Source of the DNA: Roseburia_C sp900315735
Lineage (GTDB): Bacteria > Bacillota > Clostridia > Lachnospirales > Lachnospiraceae
Length of the DNA: 64,000 nt
Assembly: GCA_052118425.1 (NCBI GenBank)
Contig: JBQKHF010000010.1
Strand: one strand, 5' to 3'
Positions 1 to 9,038 of this stretch are shown piece after piece; position 1 is the stretch's first letter, and each line of letters opens with the position of its first letter. Made by a program: the position numbers and the translations under genes. The notes under the pieces were generated by a model, which was given only the letters and a program-made list of their open reading frames with translations, had not been told where the DNA came from and made no database searches.

Positions 1-2
1 GA

Positions 3-746
3 GTGGATTCCGAATACATCACATGGATCGACATCAGTCCACACCCCACCGATACACGTACCCTGATCCCTTTTTTGAAAGATATGGAGAGCCATCTGGG
101 ATTTAAGTATTCAGAAATCGTTGCGGATGCCGGGTATGAAAGTGAAGAAAATTATCTTTTTATTGAAGGAAACGGACAAACCGCCTACATAAAGCCGCAG
201 AACTATGAGATCTCGAAGACCCGAAAATACAAAAAAGACATCAGCAGAAGAGAAAACATGGAGTATCATGCAGACAGGGACAGTTACATCTGCCGGAACG
301 GAAGGGAATTGACTGCCACAAATGAACGCAGAAGCAAAACGGCCAGCGGATATGTCAGTATAAAAACCTATTACAGAAGTTCAGACTGTACCGGCTGTCC
401 TTATAAAACGGAATGCATCAAGGGAAACAACTGCAAAACGCCTATGGAAAAACGTAATAAGGTGCTGATGGTCTCGAAGACGATGAGCCAGAAACGCGCA
501 GAAGATCTGGAACGGATCACAAGTGAGTATGGGACCATGCTCCGGATGAATCGCAGTATTCAGGCGGAAGGTTCTTTTGCTGATGTAAAAGAAGACATGA
601 ATTTTCGGAGATATCTGTACCGTGGAAAGACAAATGCACTGGCAGAGAGCATCCTTCTGGCAATGGGACGAAATATCAATAAGCTTCATTGCAAGATTCA
701 GACAGGAAGGACGGGAAGTCACCTTTTTGCATTAAAGAAGGTATAG
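3..746 (+). CDS. IS1182 family transposase, C-terminal part (partial)
   Basis: DDE transposase of the IS1182 group; only the last 247 or so residues are in the window and the reading frame is open to the left edge, so the GTG at 3 is not a real start. Visible are the segment VADAGYESEENY, which carries the second catalytic Asp, a Cys-rich insertion with CTGCPYKTEC, as in the DDE_Tnp_1_6 type C-terminal domain, and the region QAEGSFADVKEDMNFRR, which carries the catalytic Glu. The frame is intact to its stop, so the element may be active if the left half is whole. Family assignment is from motifs and is fairly secure; which named IS it is cannot be told. Confidence 0.85.
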   Translation: MDSEYITWIDISPHPTDTRTLIPFLKDMESHLGFKYSEIVADAGYESEENYLFIEGNGQTAYIKPQNYEISKTRKYKKDISRRENMEYHADRDSYICRNGRELTATNERRSKTASGYVSIKTYYRSSDCTGCPYKTECIKGNNCKTPMEKRNKVLMVSKTMSQKRAEDLERITSEYGTMLRMNRSIQAEGSFADVKEDMNFRRYLYRGKTNALAESILLAMGRNINKLHCKIQTGRTGSHLFALKKV

Positions 747-826
747 GTTTTGATAATTGAAAACAAAACAGTTTGAAATAAGGCATGCTGAAAGGGATGC
801 TTAGGAATGAACTGCGCTTATAAACA

Positions 827-860
827 ATGGCATCGAAACAGTAAGCAATTTCGATGCCAT
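827..860 (+). terminator. hairpin after transposase gene
   Basis: Perfect 12-base inverted repeat, ATGGCATCGAAA (827-838) and TTTCGATGCCAT (849-860), with a 10-base loop. It lies 80 bases past the transposase stop, inside the IS. There is only a short T run after it, so it may end transcription weakly or shield the element from outside transcription. Confidence 0.4.
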
Positions 861-927
861 TTCGGCATAAAGCAAGGCTGCCACCCAGCAAAAAAATTTG
901 CTAATGCGACAGCCCCTTTTATCTTTT

Positions 928-1710
928 TTAAATCTCCGCCAGTACCTGCAGTGCCTGCTCTTTAATCAGAGGCAGGAAATGCTCATCGAAGTAAGCCTGC
1001 GAAGCACGGCTGTATTTCTCGGTGGAAGCGTATTCCGATAAGATATTGCAGACCTTATTGAAATCTTCCGGAGAATGGTGTCCCTTGTGCAGTACCAGAT
1101 AAAAGGTACTCTTATTCGGATTCTTGTAAAGGAAATTCCTGTCGTTATAAAAGCCGTTTAAAATGCGGGCAAGATTGCTGATTTTCTCTAAGCTGTCGAA
1201 GACGAACAGCCGGGTAATATCTACCACCGGTTCTACGACAGGTTTTGGAGCAGGAGCGGCAGCCTTCTTGACAGGGGCTTCTGCCGGGGCAGCAGCTTTT
1301 GCTGACTTGGCAAGTTCGCTCTTCTGTTTCTCCTGAAGCTGTTTGAAGAAGCCTAAAATATCATCGGCTCCGGCAGCAGGAGTATTCTTTGCATCTGCAA
1401 AATCCGGATATTCATTTTCATCCGGCTCTGAAAATTTGGAAAACCGGGTATCTAACTCTTCCGGGTATTCTACTTTGGTAATAATAAGCAATACTGTATC
1501 TTGTGTCAGGGGAACAGCTTCTATCATAAGAGGCATATCCTCGGCTTCAAATCCAAATTCATAATTCGCCTGCTGCATCATGTCACGAAACAGGGACTTT
1601 GCTTTCTCCGTGCCATATGCTAACTCACTCAGCTTCAGATGGCGGTCATCTAAATCAGCTCTGGTAAGTGTGCAGCGAATCTGGTTGTCATTCACTTTTT
1701 CAATTTTCAT
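928..1710 (-). CDS. mecA: adaptor protein MecA
   Basis: MecA family adaptor of about 260 residues. In Firmicutes MecA brings substrate proteins to the ClpC AAA+ unfoldase for degradation and, in competent species, holds down competence. The N-terminal domain is clear (MKIEKVNDNQIRCTLTRADL onwards, with FGFEAEDMPLMIEAVPL), followed by an Ala/Pro/Lys-rich linker at about residues 125-165 and a C-terminal domain (from VDITRLFVFDSLEKISNLARIL) that would bind ClpC. The ATG at 1710 is preferred over the GTG at 1719 because AAGGAAG sits 8 bases upstream of it and the family starts at MKIE. Single gene with its own promoter, divergent from the kinase gene. No ClpC in the window. Confidence 0.9.
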   Translation of the reverse strand: MKIEKVNDNQIRCTLTRADLDDRHLKLSELAYGTEKAKSLFRDMMQQANYEFGFEAEDMPLMIEAVPLTQDTVLLIITKVEYPEELDTRFSKFSEPDENEYPDFADAKNTPAAGADDILGFFKQLQEKQKSELAKSAKAAAPAEAPVKKAAAPAPKPVVEPVVDITRLFVFDSLEKISNLARILNGFYNDRNFLYKNPNKSTFYLVLHKGHHSPEDFNKVCNILSEYASTEKYSRASQAYFDEHFLPLIKEQALQVLAEI

Positions 1711-1758
1711 AAAAATCACTTCCTTATCTATAGAAAATTGTATGAAGTTTACGCCTAT

Positions 1759-1787
1759 ATTATAATGGAATGAAAAATACTTGTAAA
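1759..1787 (-). promoter_or_regulatory. sigma-A promoter for mecA
   Basis: Read on the minus strand: TTTACA (1787-1782), a 17-base spacer and TATAAT (1764-1759). Spacing and -10 are ideal. The start codon lies about 50 bases downstream. Confidence 0.75.
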
Positions 1788-1839
1788 CCGGTAAAAAATA
1801 TTAAAGTTTTCTAAAAAGTCTAAAAAAACAGATTTTCTA

Positions 1840-1869
1840 TTGCAAAGCGTAATTGCTTTGTGCTATAAA
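1840..1869 (+). promoter_or_regulatory. sigma-A promoter for the kinase operon
   Basis: TTGCAA (1840-1845), 18-base spacer, TATAAA (1864-1869) with an extended TGC just before the -10. It points to the kinase gene and is divergent from the mecA promoter. Confidence 0.55.
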
Positions 1870-1937
1870 GTATTCCAAGAGATGCGTTCCGGTTCCTTTG
1901 GAAGAAGGAAGGGGCGGAACATATAGAAACACAAATT

Positions 1938-3221
1938 TTGTTTGACAGATACGAGCTGTTGTCGGAGTTAGGAAGCGGCGCAGCAGGAAAGGTGTATCTT
2001 GCCAGACATCTGAAGTTGGAGACATATCGTGCAATAAAGTGTATTTCAAAGACACGTTCTATGCCGTCTTCAATTCTTTCTGAAGCGAACATTCTCGCTA
2101 AGTTACGACATCCCGGAATTCCAATTGTATATGATATTGAGGAAGATGAAGCCTTTTATTATATCATTGAGGAATATGTTGAAGGGGAATCGTTGGAGAA
2201 GTTGCTTTGGAATACGTCAGTTTCCCAGGAGTATATGATACAGATTGGCATACAGCTTTGCGGAATCGTTGGATTCCTGCACAGCCAGAAACCATTTCCG
2301 GTATTACATCAGGATTTAAAACCGTCGCACATTATAGTATGTGGGAATCAGGTGAAATTAATCGATTTTGGAATTGCATCATATATTACCAGTCGTGGAA
2401 AAAATTATCAGAACTATGGAACAAAAGGTTTTGCGGCACCGGAGCAGTACAGGGAACATGAACTGCATACGGCAAGCGATATTTACGCAATCGGGGCTAT
2501 TTTTTCGCTTTATATTAAGAAGCATTCCCACAAAAGCAGTCCGGCATTCCGATATATCGCACAAAAAGCCACAAGAAAAAATCCAAACAAGCGTTACAAA
2601 AGCGCCGGGGAATTACAACAGGCACTGACCCGTGCGTTAAAGCAGAAGGGGAATCGGAAAGAGCATCTCTTAAAAAGCATATCTGTTGTGGGGGCAGAAT
2701 CCGGAGTCGGAACCACCCATATAGCCATTGCACTGACTTCATTTTTTAATGCGGGGGGCGCAAATGCCCTGTATCGGGAAATTCAGTCCGAAAAGAGGGA
2801 AAAGATAAGTAATGTGGTGGAACAAATTGGGCGGAGCCGTGAGGCAGAGTGCGAAGAAGATATCGTCATCTGCCGGAATTTCCGGGGAAGTGAGTCAATC
2901 GGCAGCGGGGAAGATACACTCATTTTCGATTATGGAGCTGCAGTGGAAGAAGCCTGCATGGAAGAGGCTGAGCTTACAGTACTCGTAGTGAATCTGTCTT
3001 TGTGGAAGCGGGAAGCTTCCATGAAAGCCTGGCAAACATTACGTTGTGTACCGAATCTTAAAATTATCTGTAATCACAGCAGCCCCATGGAGGCGAGAGA
3101 ATTTGCAGCTTTCATCGGAAGAGAAGTGTACTGTTATCCGAGGGACACAATGCCATTTGATGGTGGCAGAGAGAAGGAAGCATTCTTCACACAAATGCTT
3201 TCGAAAGAAGGGAGAAGATAA
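1938..3221 (+). CDS. Ser/Thr protein kinase fused to a degenerate CpaE/MinD-like P-loop domain
   Basis: Residues 1-235 form an eukaryotic-type protein kinase: Gly loop LGSGAAGKVYLA (11-22), ATP-binding Lys34, helix C Glu50, catalytic HQDLKPS with Asp126 and Lys128, DFG Asp143, and APE 167-169. The Asn that normally binds metal five residues after the catalytic Asp is His131 here, so activity is uncertain. There is no transmembrane or PASTA segment. Residues 248-427 look like a MinD/CpaE-type ATPase whose loop reads GAESGVGTTH (252-261), without the usual signature lysines. The TTG at 1938 has no well-placed ribosome site; AAGGAAGGGG (1905-1914) better fits an ATA codon at 1923, giving an N-terminus IETQILFDRYEL. 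Short-spaced operon with the next gene. Kinase call is secure; substrate unknown. Confidence 0.8.
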   Translation: MFDRYELLSELGSGAAGKVYLARHLKLETYRAIKCISKTRSMPSSILSEANILAKLRHPGIPIVYDIEEDEAFYYIIEEYVEGESLEKLLWNTSVSQEYMIQIGIQLCGIVGFLHSQKPFPVLHQDLKPSHIIVCGNQVKLIDFGIASYITSRGKNYQNYGTKGFAAPEQYREHELHTASDIYAIGAIFSLYIKKHSHKSSPAFRYIAQKATRKNPNKRYKSAGELQQALTRALKQKGNRKEHLLKSISVVGAESGVGTTHIAIALTSFFNAGGANALYREIQSEKREKISNVVEQIGRSREAECEEDIVICRNFRGSESIGSGEDTLIFDYGAAVEEACMEEAELTVLVVNLSLWKREASMKAWQTLRCVPNLKIICNHSSPMEAREFAAFIGREVYCYPRDTMPFDGGREKEAFFTQMLSKEGRR

Positions 3222-3227
3222 CAAACC

Positions 3228-3788
3228 ATGGAAGAAAGAAAAAGCATCGGAATATTTGGTGTGCAGCAGGGCGTGGGTGTGACGCATCTGTGCACTGCGC
3301 TGACCCATTACTGTGCGGACTGCCTGAAAAGTCACACGGCATTGGTGGAATTAAGTGGAAATCACGAATTGGAAGAACTGCAGAAACAGCAGCAGAGTAA
3401 ATGGGGGCGGCCGGACAGAAAACACTATTTTGCAAACGCGGGAAGTGATAATATGCCGGAATATATCCGACAGGGCTATGAGTATTACATCATAGACGGC
3501 GGAAGTGAGTTTTACAGGATTCGTCGGGAATTCTTGCGCTGTGACCGGAAGCTGATTCTGGTTTCCTTAAGTCCATGGAAACGAAAGGAATTAGAGTATT
3601 TTATGTCCGTCATATGGGAAGAGGAAAAGTGTTTGGACAACGTGACGTTTCTGGCACAGTTTGGGATGAAAAAAGATAAAAAAGATTTTCAGAAACAATA
3701 CCGGATACCAATCCATACCCTTCCTTTTATGGAGGACCCGCTTCATTTAAAAGAAGCAGAGCGCCTGTTTTTAAAAACTTTAGTTTAA
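3228..3788 (+). CDS. CpaE/MinD-like degenerate P-loop protein
   Basis: A 186-residue protein resembling the ATPase tail of the kinase encoded just upstream (6-base gap). The P-loop position reads GVQQGVGVTH (11-20), again with no Lys where MinD/ParA proteins have GKT. Shared local strings (SLSPWKRKE here, NLSLWKREA in the kinase) suggest the two arose by duplication. The YYIIDGG segment fills the Walker B position. Such degenerate ParA-like proteins occur as CpaE/TadZ pilus-positioning factors, and a Tad locus lies 54 kb away in this window, but a link is only inference. It may act with the kinase as a signalling pair. Confidence 0.6.
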   Translation: MEERKSIGIFGVQQGVGVTHLCTALTHYCADCLKSHTALVELSGNHELEELQKQQQSKWGRPDRKHYFANAGSDNMPEYIRQGYEYYIIDGGSEFYRIRREFLRCDRKLILVSLSPWKRKELEYFMSVIWEEEKCLDNVTFLAQFGMKKDKKDFQKQYRIPIHTLPFMEDPLHLKEAERLFLKTLV

Positions 3789-3971
3789 CATATCACGAAC
3801 GCTTATCCTTTTGGAAAAGGAAAGTAGAAAGCAGGCATGTAAATTTGACAGAAACCAAAAACAAAAAAAGATGAATAAATAGAAATTATATGCTTTTGAT
3901 GTGGGAAAGTTACCCTAAATGCTTACTCACACCGCTGCAGAATGCAGCACAATGTAAAGGAAAAGAAAGGT

Positions 3972-4006
3972 AAGAGGCGCAGACAAAAAAGTCTGTGCCT
4001 CTTTTT
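3972..4006 (+). terminator. intrinsic terminator after the kinase/ATPase operon
   Basis: AAGAGGCGCAGAC (3972-3984), loop AAAAAA, GTCTGTGCCTCTT (3991-4003) then a T run to 4006; one G-U pair. It is 180 bases past the last stop. A small GCTGCA/TGCAGC hairpin lies before it at 3934-3948. The 123-base repeat begins at 4008, right after the T run. Confidence 0.8.
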
Positions 4007-4007
4007 A

Positions 4008-4130
4008 CTTTACAGGAAATTGCTTTCCTGTAAAGTAAAAAACGCTCCGCGAGGATGCGCACGGCGGCGTATAAGGTAGATGTCGCAAGCGACCGCCGCA
4101 GGCGCGAGAATGTGCCAAGGCACATTCTTT
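4008..4130 (+). repeat. 123-base structured intergenic repeat, copy 1
   Basis: Near-identical to 44454-44576 (119 of 123 by eye). It holds a perfect 12-base hairpin, CTTTACAGGAAA (4008-4019) with TTTCCTGTAAAG (4024-4035), a GC-rich middle with GTCG/CGAC and GGCG/CGCC pairings, and a closing hairpin GAATGTGC/GCACATTC (4108-4115 with 4120-4127). Three of the four differences from copy 2 lie in loops: one in the first loop and two in the last. No open frame of note, no transposase and no clear target duplication. The rest of the gap to 4275 shows only AT-rich leader sequence for the GH18 gene. Confidence 0.8.
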
Positions 4131-4275
4131 GTTTCGCGGTGCTCGCAAAGAGAGTTTCCCGGTGGTTTTTACTTGAAATTTTCCCACCAATGACGTATGC
4201 TTATGGCAAAGAAAACAAAAATGGAAAACCATAAGAAAATAGAAATAAAACCGTAAAGTACAGGAGGACGCAGGC

Positions 4276-6093
4276 TTGGAGAGAACGCAGCGAACGAACA
4301 GACCGACAAATGGGAATCGAAATAGAAACCGGAACCGCAGCCGGAACAGAAAAAATACGAAATTGGCACCGGTTATTGTGGTAATTGTATTGATATTACT
4401 GGTGTTACTGATTACCGTAGGCATGAAAATCATTCAGAAATATATTCCGAGTAAAGAGCATCAGGATATGACAGAATATTATCATTTACAGGCAGACAAT
4501 GATATTTCACTGGTCGTGGACCATGAAGTGTTAGAGACACCGGGTAAATATATTGACGGTGAAGTTTATGTGGATTATGAAACGGTACATGACCGCTTTA
4601 ATGACCGTTTTTACTGGGATGCCAATGAAAATGTACTGCTTTATACACTGCCGGACAATCTCGTTACCGTGGCAGCAGGCAGCAATACTTATCAGGTAGG
4701 CAAGGAAAACCAGACCGCAGATTATACGATTGTCCGGAATGACAGCAATACCATGTATCTTGCACTGGATTTCGTAGAACAGTATACCAATATTACCCAC
4801 GAAGTATATGAAGACCCGAATCGTACCGTAATCAATACGGTATGGGGTGATGTGGATACAGCACCGGCGAAGAAGGCAACACAGCTTCGTTTAAAGGGCG
4901 GTATCAAGAGCCCGATTGTGAAAGACTTAGAAAAAGGCGAGACCCTGACGATTTTGGAAGCAGGTGACAGCTGGACCAAAGCCATGACAGAAGATGGCGT
5001 TATCGGATACCTTAAGAATAAGTTCGTGGGAAAAGTAACCACTGAGACTTTGAGCAATGATTTTACAGAGCCGGAATTTACCCATATTTCCAAGGACTTT
5101 ACCATAGAAATGGCATGGCATCAGGTAACCACAAAGGATGCCAACAGTACCATTGCAACAGTATTACAGAATACCAAGGGAATCAATGTAATCGCACCGA
5201 CCTGGTTCTACTTAAATGACAACAACGGTAACATTGCAAACCTTGCATCACTGGATTATGTAAACTACTGCCACCAGAATAATATTGAGGTCTGGGGACT
5301 GGTAAGCAATCTTGAAAATAAAGATGTGGATACAGCCACTGTCCTGACTCATACCTCTACCAGACAGTATCTGGTCAATCAGATTATTTCAGCGGCAATC
5401 CAGTATGATTTAGATGGAATTAACCTGGATTTTGAATCTTTAAACAGTGAAGCAGTGGGAGACAGCTATATCCAGTTTATCCGCGAACTTTCCTTAAAAT
5501 GTGCAAACAACGGCGTGGTATTATCCGTAGACAACTATGTGCCGAGTGCTTATACCGCATTTTATGACCGGGAAGAGCAGGCAAATTTTGCGGATTATGT
5601 AGTCATTATGGGATATGATGAGCACTATGCCGGTTCAGATGAAGGCTCCGTTGCATCCATTGGATTTGTAACCAACGGAGTAGCCGATACCTTAAAGGAA
5701 GTTCCTGCAAATCAGATTATTTTAGGATGTCCGTTCTATACAAGAATCTGGGCAGAGACACCGAAAACAGATGATGCAGAAGATACAACAGCAGCTGCAG
5801 CGGAGGATTATGTACCATATGATTTGACCAGCGAAGCAGTTGGAATGGATACGGTACAGAAACGTCTGGAATTAAATGGCGCAACACCGACCTGGTCGGA
5901 AGAAGATGGGCAGAATTATGCAGAGTATATAAATGATGGAGTAACCTATAAGGTCTGGATAGAAGATGCAACTTCTCTTGAGAAGAAGTTAGAAGTCATG
6001 AAATCAAATAATCTGGCGGGTGCATCCTTCTGGAAGCTTGGCTTTGAGACGGACAGCATCTGGGATACCATTATTAAATATACAAACAATTAA
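4276..6093 (+). CDS. membrane-anchored glycoside hydrolase family 18 protein with SH3b domain
   Basis: 605 residues. Order: Arg/Asn-rich cytoplasmic tail (1-28), one membrane segment (about 31-51), a copper-amine-oxidase-N-like region (about 65-180), an SH3b domain (about 195-255) and a GH18 barrel (about 275-600) of the YaaH/spore-germination type. The catalytic signature DGINLDFESL is present with the general acid Glu387. It probably acts outside the membrane on N-acetylglucosamine-containing polymers such as peptidoglycan. Start TTG at 4276, with AGGAGG 8 bases upstream. The downstream amidase gene is also a wall enzyme. Whether it hydrolyses or only binds glycan cannot be judged from sequence. 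Confidence 0.85.
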   Translation: MERTQRTNRPTNGNRNRNRNRSRNRKNTKLAPVIVVIVLILLVLLITVGMKIIQKYIPSKEHQDMTEYYHLQADNDISLVVDHEVLETPGKYIDGEVYVDYETVHDRFNDRFYWDANENVLLYTLPDNLVTVAAGSNTYQVGKENQTADYTIVRNDSNTMYLALDFVEQYTNITHEVYEDPNRTVINTVWGDVDTAPAKKATQLRLKGGIKSPIVKDLEKGETLTILEAGDSWTKAMTEDGVIGYLKNKFVGKVTTETLSNDFTEPEFTHISKDFTIEMAWHQVTTKDANSTIATVLQNTKGINVIAPTWFYLNDNNGNIANLASLDYVNYCHQNNIEVWGLVSNLENKDVDTATVLTHTSTRQYLVNQIISAAIQYDLDGINLDFESLNSEAVGDSYIQFIRELSLKCANNGVVLSVDNYVPSAYTAFYDREEQANFADYVVIMGYDEHYAGSDEGSVASIGFVTNGVADTLKEVPANQIILGCPFYTRIWAETPKTDDAEDTTAAAAEDYVPYDLTSEAVGMDTVQKRLELNGATPTWSEEDGQNYAEYINDGVTYKVWIEDATSLEKKLEVMKSNNLAGASFWKLGFETDSIWDTIIKYTNN

Positions 6094-6134
6094 GATAAAG
6101 AAAAACGGTAAATTGCAAAGGAGAAGGGAAGCCA

Positions 6135-8120
6135 ATGAAAAAAGTAAGAAGCAGCTTAAAAAACAAAATTGTAATGACAATGGTTCCATTTGTTATTCTG
6201 ACCTACTTTCTGGTATTTATTTTTACTTATGGGGAAAGTAAAAATGTAGTAGAGGACAATTTCATAAGTGAAATTGAGATGGCACAGGAAAACGTGGGAA
6301 ATCAGATGTAGGCGGATTTGAACCAGGTCATCGGACTGGTAAAAAATATCCAGACCTCTACAGAAAAATCCTGTACCACATCGGAAGAGATTGAAGAATA
6401 TATTATGAGTATCGCAGATGCATACCTTGATATTATTCCAAATGGAATCTACTGTGGACTGGAAGACGGAACCTATATCGATAAGATGTGGACACCGGGA
6501 AGTGACTGGGTCATGAAAGAAAGACCATGGTATACCGAAGGCTTAAAAGCAGACGAGGTTACTTTCGGAGAATCCTATCTGGATGCAGACAGCGGAGAAT
6601 ATATTATTTCTATTTACGCAAATATCAAGAATTCTTCCAATAAAGTTATCGGAGTCATTTCTGCGGATTTACCGCTTACTTCATTAAAGGATGCGCTGGA
6701 GGCACAGCAGATTGGTGTATCCGGATATGCCTTTGCCATTGACGAGACAACCGGGCTGATTCTTGGTAACAGAGAACAGGAAGACTGGAACGGACAGACC
6801 GTTGATGATATTATTATTGACACCGTAAAGGATATTACAGCCAATGAGACTTATGGGGAAGTAACAACGGCAGGAAAATATTTTATATCAGCAAATAAGA
6901 TTCCAAATACCAACTTTGTTACTGTAGTAGTTGTACCAAAGCAGGATGTAACCACAAGAGCAGCAGGCATTAAAAATGCATCCTTTATTACCATGGCAGT
7001 GGGAATTGTCATTCAGGTTATCGTCATTCTTGTGATTCTGACATTATTGATGCGGCCGGTACCAAAGATTGATAAGGCAATTAATCAGATTAAGGATTTG
7101 GATTTTACAACAGCATGTGCAGTGAAATCTTCCGATGAGCTGGGACGAATCGGTAAGAATATGAACCAGCTGGATGAGAAGTTAAAAGAGACCATGAAGA
7201 GAATCCGTTCCGGTATAACCCGCATGGATGCGCAGACAGACACCAATATGGAAGTAGCAGCGCATTTGCAGGAGTCCGCAGAGAACCAGTTAGAATCCAT
7301 GCATAACCTGACAGATACCTTAGAGGGACTGAATGAAGGTATTCATGTAATTGCAGAAGGAACCGACGGACTGACCATGAATGTCCATGATACCACACAG
7401 GCATCTGAACAGGTAAATGAGAAGATACACGGTGCAGTATCCTTGGTACAGGATGGTAAACTGCAGGTTGGCTATATGAATGAGACCATGGAAAGCATTT
7501 CCGGAGTGTTCATGGAATTACAGGAAGCGGTTGGGAATGTATCCGAAGGAATCGAAGGCATCAACAACATGGTGCAGGTAATCCAGGATATCGCAGACCA
7601 GACCAACCTTCTGGCACTGAATGCTTCCATAGAGGCAGCAAGAGCAGGAGAAGCTGGTAAAGGATTTGCCGTTGTTGCAGATGAAATCAGAAAGCTGGCA
7701 GAGGAATGCGGTAATTCTGCAGTAGATATCGTAAGTGTTACTTCAAAAATGGGTGACCTCATTGGTGTTGTAACAGAAAAGACCAGCCAGAGTATTGAGA
7801 AGGTCAATACCGGAGTGGAAAATGTATCCAATACTTCGGATGTATTTGAGCAGATTAATCAGAGTGTAACAGAAATCAGTAATCTTATGGATACCGTAAA
7901 TGCAGCCATTGGAAATATCAGCAATGTAATCACGGATATGGCAGCCAGCGTAGAAGAGCAGACGGCAAGCACCCAGGTAATCAGCGAGACTTACCGGAGT
8001 GTTATGGATATTTTCGAAGAGTTCTCCAAGGATGGCGATAAAGTAGTAGAAGCTGGACAGGAACTGAAAAAGATTGTAGTAGAGATTACCGAAGAAATTG
8101 CGAAGTTTAAAGTAGATTAA
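6135..8120 (+). pseudogene. methyl-accepting chemotaxis protein interrupted by an in-frame amber codon
   Basis: Read from the ATG at 6135 (ribosome site AAGGAGAAGGGAAG just upstream) the frame gives MKKVRSSLKNKIVMTMVPF and a first membrane helix, then TAG at 6309-6311 (codon 59), after which the same frame stays open to 8120. The full protein would be about 661 residues: membrane helix, dCache-type sensor, second helix near 6970-7050, and a cytoplasmic signalling domain with the classic tip IADQTNLLALNASIEAARAG and adaptation helices. Restart at the TTG at 6318 would lose the first helix and mis-orient the sensor. A single C-to-T change (CAG to TAG) would explain the stop. Could be a recent pseudogene, a suppressed codon or a sequence error. 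Confidence 0.75.
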
Positions 8121-8189
8121 CGGATAAAGCAGGATAATTGAGCGTGCACTTTCATATTTATTATAAAGAAAAGAATTAGGAAGTGCAGT

Positions 8190-8963
8190 TTGAAGAAAAG
8201 AATCGAATTATATATGGCAGTTCTTCTGCTGGTGGCGGTGTGCCTGTTGTCGAAAAAGGGGGCAGTGCTGGTAAGCAGTATGCGGGCGGCAGAAGAAAAG
8301 CCATGTATCGTTGTGGATGCCGGACATGGCGGAGATGATCCAGGCAAAATCGGGATTCACGGCGAACTGGAAAAGGATATTAACCTTGCGATTGCAAAGA
8401 AGGTAAAAGCCCGCCTGGAAAAGGAAAATATAACGGTGATTCTGACCCGGGAGACAGACGAAAGTCTTGATAAAGGGGAGAGCGGCAGCAAGAAGGTGGC
8501 AGATATGCGTAACCGCTGCCGGCTGATTGATGAATCGAAGCCGCTGTTTACCATAAGTGTCCATCAGAACAGTTATACCGAGGAAGCAATAAAAGGCGCC
8601 CAGTGCTTCTATTTTGGACAGTCCGAAGAGGGCAAAAAAATTGCCGAAACCATGCAGGAGAGCCTGCGGTCGCATCTTGATACGGAAAATAAGCGGGAAG
8701 CAAAAGCCAATGAGAGTTACTATCTTCTGAAAAAAACGGCATATCCTACAGTAATCGTAGAATGTGGCTTCTTGAGTAATTCTGAGGAAGCTGCGAAACT
8801 GTCTACCGAGGAATATCAGGAGGCAGTGGCGGAAGCCATTGCAGACGGAATCCTAAACTGTATGGGTAATGAAACAGCAGATACGGAAGACGTAGTGAAT
8901 ACAGAAAAGATGCAATCACAGGAAAATCAGAAAACGAAACAGAATGGAAATGCAACAGAATAA
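8190..8963 (+). CDS. N-acetylmuramoyl-L-alanine amidase (Amidase_3)
   Basis: 257 residues; cleaves the bond between MurNAc and the stem peptide of peptidoglycan. An N-terminal hydrophobic segment (about 8-30) acts as signal or anchor. Zinc and catalytic motifs are all there: VVDAGHGGDDPG, the Glu of EKDINLAIA, SVHQNS, and the Glu in IVECGFLSN. The C-terminal 35 residues are charged and low complexity. Start TTG at 8190, with AGGAAG 6 bases upstream. It follows the broken chemoreceptor gene by 70 bases and ends at a shared terminator. Similar in shape to CwlD-type amidases, but a sporulation role cannot be assigned. Confidence 0.88.
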   Translation: MKKRIELYMAVLLLVAVCLLSKKGAVLVSSMRAAEEKPCIVVDAGHGGDDPGKIGIHGELEKDINLAIAKKVKARLEKENITVILTRETDESLDKGESGSKKVADMRNRCRLIDESKPLFTISVHQNSYTEEAIKGAQCFYFGQSEEGKKIAETMQESLRSHLDTENKREAKANESYYLLKKTAYPTVIVECGFLSNSEEAAKLSTEEYQEAVAEAIADGILNCMGNETADTEDVVNTEKMQSQENQKTKQNGNATE

Positions 8964-8976
8964 AAGGAAGATTACA

Positions 8977-9011
8977 AAAAAGATTCCAGCCATAATGGTC
9001 TGGAATCTTTT
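8977..9011. terminator. bidirectional intrinsic terminator
   Basis: AAAAGATTCCAG (8977-8988) pairs with CTGGAATCTTTT (9000-9011), with A and T runs on both sides. It sits between the amidase gene (+) and galM (-), which converge, and can serve both. Confidence 0.85.
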
Positions 9012-9038
9012 GCTTACTTTTTTATATCTTTTCTTTGT

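Larger units (their letters stand above)
1..916 (+). mobile_element. IS1182-type insertion sequence, right part, cut by window edge
   Basis: Contains the 3' part of a DDE transposase gene and about 170 bases of non-coding end. The element probably stops near 916, at tgcgacagcccc (905-916), which on the other strand reads GGGGCTGTCGCA, a plausible terminal inverted repeat for this family. The left end is outside the window, so the boundary is inferred. Just inside the end, 876-914 can fold (GGCTG with CAGCC, AGCAAA with TTTGCT). It lies tail to tail with mecA, whose stop is only 12 bases away, so this hairpin may also end mecA transcription. Confidence 0.75.
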
